Shown here: piece by piece, positions 28,921-37,742 of the stretch
How positions within the stretch are numbered: the stretch's first letter is position 1
Layout: every line of letters starts with the position of its first letter
Source: Streptomyces sp. NBC_01237
Lineage (GTDB): Bacteria; Actinomycetota; Actinomycetes; Streptomycetales; Streptomycetaceae
NCBI RefSeq assembly: GCF_035917275.1
Contig: NZ_CP108508.1
Span: forward strand, 6,758,001 to 6,822,000
Direction: 5' to 3'
Length of the DNA: 64,000 nucleotides
The notes under the pieces: model-generated
The model's database searches: none
Seen by the model: the letters and a program-made list of their open reading frames with translations, nothing else
Told to the model about the DNA's origin: nothing
Translations under genes and position numbers: made by a program

Positions 28921-29364
28921 GTGGCGATGGAGGCCGGCCCTCGCGACACAGAACAAGACGCACCGGATACGGGGCACACGACGGGCGGCCTGAGCCCCGA
29001 CGGGCCCGACGAGCACGTCACCCCCGAGGTGGAGGTCGAGCTCCGCCCGGCGCGCCGACTGCGTATCTGGCAGCTCGCACCGATCGTCATGCTGGCCGCG
29101 ATCGGCTCCCTGATGTTCGCCTTCCCGCTCGCCTTCGAGTTCGGCGGCGGCGGCGCGGTCGTCGCCATGCTGGGACTTCTGATCAGCTGCTGCGCGGCCG
29201 GCTGGGGCATGATGGCGGCCCGCCGCGTCGGCCACACCTGGCCCGGCCTGCCCGCCAGGGGCACCGGAGAGCGTCCCGACTGGCGCGTGATCGCCCTGTA
29301 CGTCGCCGTCTGCGCCGGACTGGTCGCCCTGGCCGTCTGGCGCGTGGCCCGCCTCCGGTCCTGA
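28921..29364 (+). CDS. Small membrane protein
   Basis: Protein of 147 residues with an acidic N-terminal region to about residue 45 and three hydrophobic segments (LAPIVMLAAIGSLMFAFPLAFEF, AVVAMLGLLISCCAAGWGMMA, VIALYVAVCAGLVALAVW). GTG 28921 follows GGGAGG by 4 bases; ATG 28927 is an alternative. It lies between miaA and dapF. I recognise no domain. Confidence 0.65.
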   Translation: MAMEAGPRDTEQDAPDTGHTTGGLSPDGPDEHVTPEVEVELRPARRLRIWQLAPIVMLAAIGSLMFAFPLAFEFGGGGAVVAMLGLLISCCAAGWGMMAARRVGHTWPGLPARGTGERPDWRVIALYVAVCAGLVALAVWRVARLRS

Positions 29365-29423
29365 GAGCCGGTCGGCGGCCGACGCACGACCGGCCGTCCC
29401 CCTGCTCTCCTGCCGGACGCTTC

Positions 29424-29480
29424 CCGGCACCGGCACCGGCACCGGCACCAGCACCGGGCAACCGGCCCCAGCACCGGCAC
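29424..29480 (+). repeat. CCGGCA hexanucleotide repeat
   Basis: Four to five tandem CCGGCA/ACCGGC units at 29424-29450 followed by degenerate copies (CAGCACCGGG) to 29480, in the gap before dapF. A slippage-prone microsatellite; no function apparent. Confidence 0.6.
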
Positions 29481-29557
29481 CCGATCGGCAATGCGTAGCG
29501 GCTCCACCCCCGGATCCGGGTTCGCGGGCCGTCGGCGCGGCCTCGTACAGTTGCCCT

Positions 29558-30430
29558 GTGAGCACCTCGCAGATCGCCTTCCTCAAGGGTCACGGCACCG
29601 AGAACGACTTCGTGATCGTCCCCGACCCGGACAACGCCATCGACCTGCCCGCAGCCGTCGTCGCCCGGCTCTGCGACCGCCGGGCCGGTATCGGCGGCGA
29701 CGGTCTGCTGCATGTCGTACGGTCCGCCGCGCACCCCGAGGCGCTGGCCATGGCGGCCGAGGCCGAGTGGTTCATGGACTACCGCAACGCGGACGGCTCG
29801 ATCGCCGAGATGTGCGGCAACGGAGTCCGCGTCTTCGCCGCACATCTGCGGCGCGCCGGGCTCGTGGAGGAGGGCGACCTCACCGTCGCGACCCGTGGCG
29901 GAGTCAAGCGGGTCCACCTCGCCAAGGGCGGCGACATCACGGTCTCCATGGGACGCGCCCTGCTTCCGGACGAGGGCGTCACGGTCACCCTCGACGGACG
30001 CGGCTGGCCGGCCCGCAACGTCAACATGGGCAACCCGCACGCGGTCGCGTTCGTCGACGACCTGGCGCACGCCGGTGAACTGCGCTCCGCGCCACCGTTC
30101 AGCCCGGCGGGGGTCTACCCCGACGGGGTCAACGTCGAGTTCGTCGTGGACCGGGGCCCCGGCCATGTCGCGATGCGCGTCCACGAGCGGGGCTCGGGCG
30201 AGACCCGCTCCTGCGGCACCGGCGCCTGTGCCGTCGCGGTCGCCACCGCCCGCCGCGACGGCCTGGACCCCGCGCGGACCGGCCTCCCCGTCACGTACCG
30301 GGTGGATCTGCCCGGCGGCACGCTGGTGATCACCGAGAACCCGGACGGCGGGATCGAGATGACCGGCCCCGCCGTGATCGTCGCCGAAGGCTTCATCGAT
30401 CCGGTCTGGCTCGAAACGGCCATCGGTTAG
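29558..30430 (+). CDS. dapF: Diaminopimelate epimerase
   Basis: DapF, 290 residues: interconverts LL- and meso-diaminopimelate for lysine and cell-wall synthesis. The two catalytic cysteines are C86 (MCGNGVRVFA) and C219 (SCGTGACA). Substrate-contact motifs NADGSIAE, NVNMGNPH and GVNVEFV are present. GTG at 29558. Stands alone between the small membrane protein and rshA. Confidence 0.97.
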   Translation: MSTSQIAFLKGHGTENDFVIVPDPDNAIDLPAAVVARLCDRRAGIGGDGLLHVVRSAAHPEALAMAAEAEWFMDYRNADGSIAEMCGNGVRVFAAHLRRAGLVEEGDLTVATRGGVKRVHLAKGGDITVSMGRALLPDEGVTVTLDGRGWPARNVNMGNPHAVAFVDDLAHAGELRSAPPFSPAGVYPDGVNVEFVVDRGPGHVAMRVHERGSGETRSCGTGACAVAVATARRDGLDPARTGLPVTYRVDLPGGTLVITENPDGGIEMTGPAVIVAEGFIDPVWLETAIG

Positions 30431-30661
30431 GACACCGTCGCGGTGCCCTCCGGGTGCCCGGCGGGATCTTCCCTTGAGCTGCTCGTCCGGGCGTACGACG
30501 GGACCTCACGGACACGCCGGGAACTTCGCTCGAATGGGTGATCCGTTTCACGCTGGGCGAGAGCCGGACTGTGCCACGTGGTGGGGTCGGTAGCATCAAG
30601 CACCGGCCCGGAGGCGCATCCGCCTCTCCCCACCGCCGGTCGACGTTGCCGGAGGTGCCCC

Positions 30662-32824
30662 ATGAGTGCAGAGGCCGCCAATCCAGGTGCTCCCCTTCGC
30701 AAACGGGGTCGTCCCCGGATCGATCTGCGCAGACTCGGACGTGTGGCACTGCTCGGGCCGGCCTCCCGCGACCGGCTGTCCGACGCCATCGGGCATGTCG
30801 CCGAGGCCCACCGCGCCCACCATCCGGACGCCGACCTCTCCATCCTGCACAAGGCCTATGTCCTGGCGGAGTCGTCGCACCGGGGACAGATGCGCAAGAG
30901 CGGCGAGCCCTACATCACCCACCCGCTCGCGGTGACACTGATCCTCGCCGAACTCGGCGCGGAGACCACCACGCTGACCGCCTCCCTCCTCCACGACACC
31001 GTGGAGGACACCGAGGTGACACTCGATCAGGTGGGCGAGCAGTTCGGTGAAGAGGTCCGCTACCTCGTCGACGGCGTCACCAAACTCGAAAAGGTCGACT
31101 ACGGGGCGGCCGCCGAACCCGAGACCTTCCGCAAGATGCTCGTCGCCACCGGCAACGACGTCCGGGTCATGTCGATCAAACTCGCCGACCGGCTGCACAA
31201 CATGCGCACGCTCGGGGTGATGAGACCCGAGAAACAGGCCAGGATCGCCAAGGTCACCCGCGACGTGCTCATCCCGCTCGCCGAACGTCTCGGCGTACAG
31301 GCGCTCAAGACCGAACTCGAAGACCTCGTGTTCGCGATCCTGAACCCCGAGGAGTACGCGCACACCCTGGCCGTGATCGCCACCGCGGGCGGCAAGGACG
31401 ACCTGCTCGGCACCATGGCCGACAGCGTCAGGACCACGCTGCGGGAGGCCGACATCACCGCCGAAGTCCTGATCAGACCGCGTCACCTGGTCTCCCTGCA
31501 CCGCGCCGGGACCAAACGCGGCGAACTGCGGGGCACCGACTTCGGGCGGCTGCTCGTCCTGGTCACCGAGGACGCCGACTGCTACGCCGTCCTCGGTGAA
31601 CTGCACACGTGTTTCACCCCGGTGATCTCCGAGTTCAAGGACTTCATCGCGGCCCCCAAGTTCAACCTCTACCAGTCGCTCCACACCGCAGTCGTCGGCC
31701 CGGACGGAGCGGTCGCCGAAGTCCTCATCCGCACGCACCGGATGCACAAGGTCGCCGAGGCGGGCGTCGTCGCACTCGGCAATCCGTACACCCAGGACAA
31801 CGCGACCCCACCGCAGCAGGCCGAACCGGCCGACGGCGAGCGCGCAGACCCGACCCGGCCGGGCTGGCTCTCCCGGCTCCTCGACTGGCAGGAGTCCGCC
31901 CCGGACCCCGACACCTTCTGGACGACCCTGCGCGCCGACCTCGCCCAGGACGGCGAGATCACGGTGTTCCGCACCGACGGAGGGACGCTCGGACTCCCCG
32001 CCGGAGCCACCTGCGTCGACGCCGCCTACGCGCAGTACGGCGAAGAGGCCCACGGCTGTATCGGGGCCCGCGTCAACGGCCGCCTCGCCACCCTCAGCAC
32101 CGTCCTCGGCGACGGCGACACCGTACAGCCGCTGCTCACCGAGGACACCGCGTCCGGCCCCTCGCCCGACTGGCTCGACCACGCCCGCACCCCGGCCGCC
32201 CGGATCGCCATCACCGGCTGGCTCGACGCTCATCCGGACGACGAACGGACCCCGGACGCCGCACGTCCGGAAGGGCCGGGACCGCAGCCCGCGGACCCCG
32301 CGACCGGCACCCCGGAGGGCGCGCCGACGGGGCGCACCAGGACGGACGCCCGTAGGGCCGGTGTCGTGCTGGACCGGCCGGGCGGACCCGTACGCCTGGC
32401 CGGCTGCTGCACCCCGGTGCCGCCCGACGCCATCGTCGGGTTCCTGGTACGCGGCGGCGCCGTCACCGTGCACCGCCAGGAGTGCCCCGCCGTGGCCCAT
32501 ATGCGGGAGATCGGCCGCGCGCCGGTGGCGGCCGGCTGGGACGAGAGCGGTGACTGGAGGGACGCCTCGGAATGCCGGGTCACCCTGATCGCCGAGTCCT
32601 TCGGCCGGCCCCGGCTGCTCGCCGACCTCACCGAGGCGATCGCGACGGCCGACGCGGCGATCGTCTCCGCCACCGTCGAACCCCCCAGTGAGCAGCGGGT
32701 CCGGCACACCTACACCCTCCAGCTCCCGGATGCCGCGGGTCTTCCCGCCCTCATGCGAGCCATGCGCGATGTCGCCGGGGTGTACGACGTGAGCCGCGCC
32801 CAGCAGCCGGCCCCCGCAGGCTGA
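30662..32824 (+). CDS. rshA: RelA/SpoT-family (p)ppGpp enzyme RshA
   Basis: Long RSH protein of 720 residues. The hydrolase HD domain is intact: H73R74, H87, H111D112 and EDTEVT. The synthetase domain (about 270-390) keeps EFKDFIAAPKFNLYQSLHT but departs elsewhere: RPRHLVSLHRAG instead of RPKHYYSIYQKM, EVLIRT instead of EVQIRT, and no HWRYK. A TGS domain (about 440-500), a Cys motif GCCTPVPPD and a C-terminal ACT domain follow. ATG 30662 has GGAGG upstream. It corresponds by position to S. coelicolor rshA, the second RSH gene beside relA. Confidence 0.9.
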   Translation: MSAEAANPGAPLRKRGRPRIDLRRLGRVALLGPASRDRLSDAIGHVAEAHRAHHPDADLSILHKAYVLAESSHRGQMRKSGEPYITHPLAVTLILAELGAETTTLTASLLHDTVEDTEVTLDQVGEQFGEEVRYLVDGVTKLEKVDYGAAAEPETFRKMLVATGNDVRVMSIKLADRLHNMRTLGVMRPEKQARIAKVTRDVLIPLAERLGVQALKTELEDLVFAILNPEEYAHTLAVIATAGGKDDLLGTMADSVRTTLREADITAEVLIRPRHLVSLHRAGTKRGELRGTDFGRLLVLVTEDADCYAVLGELHTCFTPVISEFKDFIAAPKFNLYQSLHTAVVGPDGAVAEVLIRTHRMHKVAEAGVVALGNPYTQDNATPPQQAEPADGERADPTRPGWLSRLLDWQESAPDPDTFWTTLRADLAQDGEITVFRTDGGTLGLPAGATCVDAAYAQYGEEAHGCIGARVNGRLATLSTVLGDGDTVQPLLTEDTASGPSPDWLDHARTPAARIAITGWLDAHPDDERTPDAARPEGPGPQPADPATGTPEGAPTGRTRTDARRAGVVLDRPGGPVRLAGCCTPVPPDAIVGFLVRGGAVTVHRQECPAVAHMREIGRAPVAAGWDESGDWRDASECRVTLIAESFGRPRLLADLTEAIATADAAIVSATVEPPSEQRVRHTYTLQLPDAAGLPALMRAMRDVAGVYDVSRAQQPAPAG

Positions 32825-32928
32825 CCGGAGACGCCCCGCCGGTTCCGGCCCTCGACCGGCCGACCTCGTTCGGGTGGTGCGGCGCGCGCCGTACCCGCGC
32901 GACCGGCGGTCGCTGGTAGCCGTAGTCC

Positions 32929-34380
32929 ATGCCGCTCACCTCCCGCCGACTGCGCGCCGCCCTGCTGGCCACCGCGTCGGTCACCCTCGTTGCCGCCACC
33001 CTTCCCGCGCCCGTGCCGCTCGGCATCGGCGACCGGCTCTTTCCCGAGCTCGGCAACCCCGGCTACGACGTCCTGTCGTACGACATCGCGTTCACCTACC
33101 ACGGCAGCAACACCCGACCCCTGGACGCCGTCACCAGGATCAGGGCACGGACCACCGCGCCACTGGAGCGGATCAACCTCGACTTCACGCACGGCACCGT
33201 GCGCGGTGTCGAGGTCAACGGTCTGGCCTCCGACTTCGGTACGAAGGACGAGGACCTGGTCGTCCGGGCACCGGGACGTCTCCCGGCCGGAGTGCCCCTG
33301 AACATCACGGTCCGGCACACCAGTGATCCCACCGGCGACCAGAACAACGGCGGCTGGGTCCGTACCTCCGACGGCCTCGCCATGGCCAATCAGGCCGACG
33401 CCGCACACCGCGTCTTCCCGGGCAATGACCACCCCGCCGACAAGGCGTACTTCACGTTCCGGATCACCGCCCCGGAGAAACTGACCGCGGTCGCGAACGG
33501 TCTGCCCGCCGGCCGCACCCGGCACGGCGCCACCACGACGTGGACGTACCGGACCGAGCACCCCATGGCCACCGAACTGGCCCAGGTCTCCATCGGCCGG
33601 TCCACCGTCCTGCGGCGCACCGGCCCCGACGGCCTTCCGGTACGTGACGTGGTGCCGGCGGCGGACCGCGCGAAGCTGGAACCCTGGCTGAGCAAGACCC
33701 CGGACCAGCTGGCCTGGATGGAGCGGCAGGTCGGCGCCTACCCCTTCGAGACGTACGGAGTGCTGATCGCCGACGCCGAGACGGGGTTCGAGCTGGAGAC
33801 CCAGACGCTCTCCCTCTTCGAGCGGTCACTGTTCACCGAACCCGCCTACCCGGAGTGGTACGTCGACTCGGTCATGGTCCACGAGCTCGCCCACCAGTGG
33901 TTCGGCGACAGCGTCTCGCCGGGGTCCTGGTCCGATCTGTGGCTGAACGAGGGACACGCGAGCTGGTACGAGGCCCGCTACGCGGAGGAGCACGCCGAGC
34001 AGCCGCTGGAGCGGCGCATGCGGGAGGCGTACACCCGGTCCGACGCCTGGCGGGCGGCCGGCGGGCCCCCGGCACATCCGGACGCCCCGGCTCCGGGGCA
34101 GAAGATCAGCCTGTTCCGGCCAGTGGTGTACGACGGCAGCGCACTCGTCCTCTACGCGCTGCGCCAGGAGATCGGCACCGCCGCCTTCGACCGGCTGGAG
34201 CGGACCTGGGTGCACAAGTACCGGGACGAGTCGGCGACCACGGCGGACTTCACCGAACTGGCGTCCAGGGTGGCCGGACGCGATCTGGGCGCGTTCTTCG
34301 AGGCCTGGCTGTACGGGAAGAAGACGCCCCCGATGCCCGGACACCCGGACTGGCGCAGCCGGAAGCCGGCCGCGCGGTGA
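32929..34380 (+). CDS. Secreted M1-family metallopeptidase
   Basis: Aminopeptidase-type zinc peptidase of 483 residues. The N-terminus is a signal peptide (RRLRAALLATASVTLVAATLPAPV). An N-terminal beta domain (YDVLSYDIAFTYHG...) precedes the catalytic domain with HELAHQWFGD near residue 322 and the third zinc ligand in NEGHASW about 18 residues later. FELETQTL replaces the GxMEN exopeptidase motif. It lacks the long C-terminal helical domain of full-size M1 enzymes. ATG at 32929. Confidence 0.9.
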   Translation: MPLTSRRLRAALLATASVTLVAATLPAPVPLGIGDRLFPELGNPGYDVLSYDIAFTYHGSNTRPLDAVTRIRARTTAPLERINLDFTHGTVRGVEVNGLASDFGTKDEDLVVRAPGRLPAGVPLNITVRHTSDPTGDQNNGGWVRTSDGLAMANQADAAHRVFPGNDHPADKAYFTFRITAPEKLTAVANGLPAGRTRHGATTTWTYRTEHPMATELAQVSIGRSTVLRRTGPDGLPVRDVVPAADRAKLEPWLSKTPDQLAWMERQVGAYPFETYGVLIADAETGFELETQTLSLFERSLFTEPAYPEWYVDSVMVHELAHQWFGDSVSPGSWSDLWLNEGHASWYEARYAEEHAEQPLERRMREAYTRSDAWRAAGGPPAHPDAPAPGQKISLFRPVVYDGSALVLYALRQEIGTAAFDRLERTWVHKYRDESATTADFTELASRVAGRDLGAFFEAWLYGKKTPPMPGHPDWRSRKPAAR

Positions 34381-34587
34381 GCCGCGCACGGGAGTCGGTA
34401 CGGGGGTCGGCACAGGCCCCGGAACGGGGTCCGGAACGGCGGAAACCCGAGTGACGGGCCCGGCAGGGCCGTGCCACTATCAACAGGTCGGCACCGCGGC
34501 CGCGCCGGGAATCCCGTCAGCGGGAATCATCCGAGCACGTCACGCGTTGTGACTGACGTAACGCACATCTATCGACGTAAGGATCCA

Positions 34588-36108
34588 ATGACCTCCTCTT
34601 CTTCCCTTCCCCAGGACGCGCAGGACGCGCAGAGCGCCACGGAGAATGCCACCGAGAGCCTCAACGAAAGCCTTCGGGCCGACGCCCTGATGGAAGAGGA
34701 CGTCGCCTGGAGCCACGAGATCGACGGCGCGCGGGACGGCGACCAGCTGGACCGCTCCGAGCGGGCCGCGCTGCGGCGCGTGGCGGGCCTCTCCACCGAG
34801 CTCGAGGACGTCACCGAAGTCGAGTACCGACAGCTGCGCCTGGAGCGCGTGGTGCTGGTCGGTGTCTGGACCTCGGGGACCGTGCACGACGCGGAGATCT
34901 CGCTCGCGGAGCTGGCCGCGCTCGCCGAGACGGCAGGTGCCCAGGTACTGGACGCCGTCTATCAGCGGCGCGACAAGCCGGACCCGGCCACGTACATCGG
35001 TTCGGGCAAGGCGCTGGAGCTGCGCGACATCGTTCTGGAGACCGGGGCCGACACCGTCGTGTGCGACGGTGAGCTGAGCCCCGGCCAGTTGATCCACCTG
35101 GAAGACGTCGTCAAGGTGAAGGTGGTCGACCGTACCGCCCTGATCCTCGACATCTTCGCTCAGCACGCCAAGTCCCGCGAGGGCAAGGCGCAGGTCTCAC
35201 TGGCACAGATGCAGTACATGCTGCCGCGTCTGCGCGGCTGGGGTCAGTCGCTCTCCCGTCAGATGGGCGGCGGCGGTTCCAGCGGCGGTGGCGGCATGGC
35301 CACCCGTGGTCCCGGTGAGACCAAGATCGAGACGGACCGGCGCCGGATCCGCGAGAAGATGGCGAAGATGCGCCGGGAGATCGCGGAGATGAAGACCGGC
35401 CGCGAGATCAAGCGGCAGGAGCGCAAGCGCAACAAGGTGCCTTCGGTGGCGATCGCCGGATACACCAACGCGGGCAAGTCCTCGCTGCTCAACCGGCTGA
35501 CCGGTGCGGGTGTCCTCGTGGAGAACGCCCTGTTCGCCACGCTGGACCCGACCGTGCGCCGGGCCGAGACGCCGAGCGGCCGCATCTACACCCTGGCCGA
35601 CACCGTCGGGTTCGTACGGCACCTGCCGCACCACCTCGTCGAGGCGTTCCGCTCCACCATGGAGGAGGTCGGCGATTCCGATCTGATCCTGCATATCGTG
35701 GACGGCTCCCATCCGGTTCCGGAGGAGCAGCTCGCCGCGGTACGCGAGGTGATTCGTGACGTGGGCGCGGTCAACGTGCGGGAGATCGTCGTCATCAACA
35801 AGGCCGACGCCGCGGACCCCCTGGTCCTTCAGCGTCTGCTGCGCATCGAGAAGCACGCGATCGCCGTGTCGGCGCGGACCGGCGCCGGGATCGAGGAGCT
35901 GCTCGCACTCATCGACACCGAGCTGCCGCGGCCGTCCGTCGAGCTCGACGCGCTCGTTCCCTACACCCAGGGCGGCCTTGTCTCCCGGGTGCACGCCGAG
36001 GGCGAGGTGATCTCCGAGGAGCACACGGCGGAGGGCACACTCCTCAAGGCGCGGGTGCACGAGGAGCTGGCCGCCGAACTGGCGGTGTTCGTTCTCGCCG
36101 CGCACTGA
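34588..36108 (+). CDS. hflX: Ribosome-associated GTPase HflX
   Basis: HflX of 506 residues, a GTPase that binds 50S subunits and helps split stalled ribosomes. The HflX N-domain starts near 80 (ERVVLVGVWTSG, GSGKALEL), followed by the Gly-rich linker QMGGGGSSGGGG and coiled-coil arm. The G domain has G1 GYTNAGKS at 291-298, G3 DTVGFVRHLPH and G4 NKAD. An acidic extension of about 75 residues precedes it. ATG 34588 has AAGGA upstream. Confidence 0.96.
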   Translation: MTSSSSLPQDAQDAQSATENATESLNESLRADALMEEDVAWSHEIDGARDGDQLDRSERAALRRVAGLSTELEDVTEVEYRQLRLERVVLVGVWTSGTVHDAEISLAELAALAETAGAQVLDAVYQRRDKPDPATYIGSGKALELRDIVLETGADTVVCDGELSPGQLIHLEDVVKVKVVDRTALILDIFAQHAKSREGKAQVSLAQMQYMLPRLRGWGQSLSRQMGGGGSSGGGGMATRGPGETKIETDRRRIREKMAKMRREIAEMKTGREIKRQERKRNKVPSVAIAGYTNAGKSSLLNRLTGAGVLVENALFATLDPTVRRAETPSGRIYTLADTVGFVRHLPHHLVEAFRSTMEEVGDSDLILHIVDGSHPVPEEQLAAVREVIRDVGAVNVREIVVINKADAADPLVLQRLLRIEKHAIAVSARTGAGIEELLALIDTELPRPSVELDALVPYTQGGLVSRVHAEGEVISEEHTAEGTLLKARVHEELAAELAVFVLAAH

Positions 36109-36140
36109 CGCCGCACACCCGCGGTACAGCCGTACGGACA

Positions 36141-36188
36141 GAAGGCCCGTTCCCGGGAGACCTCATGGCCTCCCGGGAACGGGCCTTC
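36141..36188. terminator. hflX terminator
   Basis: Nineteen-base perfect arms (36141-36159 and 36170-36188) around a 10-base loop, between convergent hflX and the protease gene. Confidence 0.9.
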
Positions 36189-36266
36189 CGGCGTGCCGGG
36201 CCCGCGACCACCGAGCGGTCCGGCTGTCGCCGCCCTCGCCCCGCGGCCAGGGACCCGGTGCCGTGA

Positions 36267-37439
36267 CTACCGACCGGCGAACTTGTCGCTCATCATCGTG
36301 AAGATGCCCTTCGCGCCCTCACCGAGCCGGGGACCGGCCAGCCAGCCCGAAGTGACCGGTCCGATGGATGTGTTGGACACCAGCGTCGACTTGCCGTCGG
36401 GCCCCTCGATGAACCAGCCGCCGCCGGAGGAGCCGCCGGTCATCGTGCAGCCGATGCGGTACATCGTCGGAGTCCCGGGGCTGATGGAGAGCCGGCCCGG
36501 ACGGTCGACGCACTGGTGCATGAGCAGACCGTTGTAGGGCGGCCCCGCGGGGTAGCCCCAGGCGCCCATGCCGCTGATCTGCTGGATCCCAGGAGCGTCG
36601 AAGGTGACCGGGAGGGCATTGCCCACGGTCTCCTCCAGCGACTTCGTACCGTTCTGCGGCTTCACATGCAGCACGGCGTAGTCGTACGGAGCGCCCTCGC
36701 CGCCCGTCGGACCGCCGTCGGCGATCCATTCGCCGGAGGACGCGGCCCAGTCCGCCCAGTACGTGCCGTAGGGGGCGACCTCCTGAGGCTGGGCGTTCCG
36801 CAGTGCTGCCGCCGATTTGCCCTGGTCGTTGTACGAGGGCACAAAGACGATGTTGCGGTACCAGCCGCCGTTCGCACCGGCGTGAACACAGTGTCCGGCC
36901 GTCCAGACGAGGTTGGACCTGCCGGGATTCCTCGGGTCCTTGACGACGGTGCCCGAGCAGACCATGGAGCCTTCGGGCGAGTCGAAGAAGACCTTGCCGA
37001 CCGGGGCCGCGTACTGGTGGTAGGGCAGCTTCTCCGGCTCGGCCCGGACCGGTGCCGGTTCCGGATCGCTGACGCCCTGGTCGCCGGTCAGGTCACCGGC
37101 CGCCATCGTCTTGGCCGGTTCCTCGGCCGACGTCATCCGTTCGGGCTTCCACAGTCCGTCGATGACCGGATTGACGAAGTCCTTGGCCTCGCGCAGCCAT
37201 GTGTCCTTGTTCCAGTTCCTCCACTCGCCGTTCTTCCACTTCTCCGGGTCGACACCGTGCTTCTTGAGTGTGTCGCCGAGACCGTCGGGAAGGCCGCCGT
37301 CGGAGCCCTTCTCGCCGGCCGAACCGGCTGTGGCCGAACTGCCTGCCGCGCCGTCCTCGTCGGGGCCGCAGGCCGTGGCCGTCAGCGCGAGTGCCGCGAC
37401 GAGGCCGGTCGCGGCCAGCAGCGGACGTATCGATCGCAT
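36267..37439 (-). CDS. Trypsin-like serine protease lipoprotein (paralogue 1)
   Basis: Exported protein of 390 residues. The signal peptide ends in lipobox LTATAC, with the lipidated Cys near residue 24. A Gly/Ser-rich linker leads to a Trp/Lys-rich module (KKHGVDPEKWKNGEWRNW...) at about 60-105. The S1-like protease domain has the catalytic His in WTAGHC, Asp in YDYAVLHV and Ser in TGGSSGGGW. ATG 37439 chosen because the signal peptide starts there. A close paralogue lies directly upstream at 37743-38966. Substrate unknown. Confidence 0.85.
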   Translation of the reverse strand: MRSIRPLLAATGLVAALALTATACGPDEDGAAGSSATAGSAGEKGSDGGLPDGLGDTLKKHGVDPEKWKNGEWRNWNKDTWLREAKDFVNPVIDGLWKPERMTSAEEPAKTMAAGDLTGDQGVSDPEPAPVRAEPEKLPYHQYAAPVGKVFFDSPEGSMVCSGTVVKDPRNPGRSNLVWTAGHCVHAGANGGWYRNIVFVPSYNDQGKSAAALRNAQPQEVAPYGTYWADWAASSGEWIADGGPTGGEGAPYDYAVLHVKPQNGTKSLEETVGNALPVTFDAPGIQQISGMGAWGYPAGPPYNGLLMHQCVDRPGRLSISPGTPTMYRIGCTMTGGSSGGGWFIEGPDGKSTLVSNTSIGPVTSGWLAGPRLGEGAKGIFTMMSDKFAGR

Positions 37440-37588
37440 GGAAAGGAATCCCCCTGAGTACATTACAAATTGCCATGGACGCGTCACATGGAAGGAATGG
37501 TCCACCCGCTGACCACCCATGGTGTGCGCCCACCCTATGGTGTCCCGCCCCGGTCCGGGCCACGGGGACAGAGCTCCACCGCGTACGG

Positions 37589-37635
37589 CGACGTCGGCCC
37601 CCCGGACCGCGAACCGGTCAGGGGGGCCGACGTCG
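37589..37635. terminator. Second stem-loop between the protease genes
   Basis: CGACGTCGGCCCCCC (37589-37603) pairs with GGGGGGCCGACGTCG (37621-37635), 15 bp. With the hairpin at 37681-37715 it probably isolates the two protease genes transcriptionally; the remainder of the 300-base gap should hold the promoter of paralogue 1. Confidence 0.7.
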
Positions 37636-37680
37636 TTCGAACCACCGGATCAGCCGGATCGGCCGGATCGGTCGGCGTCC

Positions 37681-37715
37681 GCGGTACCGGGAACGGGGTG
37701 AATTCCCGGTACCGC
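37681..37715. terminator. Terminator after protease paralogue 2
   Basis: GCGGTACCGGGAA (37681-37693) and TTCCCGGTACCGC (37703-37715) form a 13-bp stem with a 9-base loop, about 28 bases past the stop. Confidence 0.8.
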
Positions 37716-37742
37716 CAAGGACGTTGCCGGTCGGCGGCCGGC

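Noticed and set aside
29424..29480. CCGGCA repeat as a regulatory element of dapF
   Set aside because: Simple slippage repeat ending about 75 bases before dapF with no symmetry or phasing suggesting protein binding.
30596..32707. Minus-strand open frame of 703 codons across rshA
   Set aside because: Antisense shadow of an unambiguous RSH gene.
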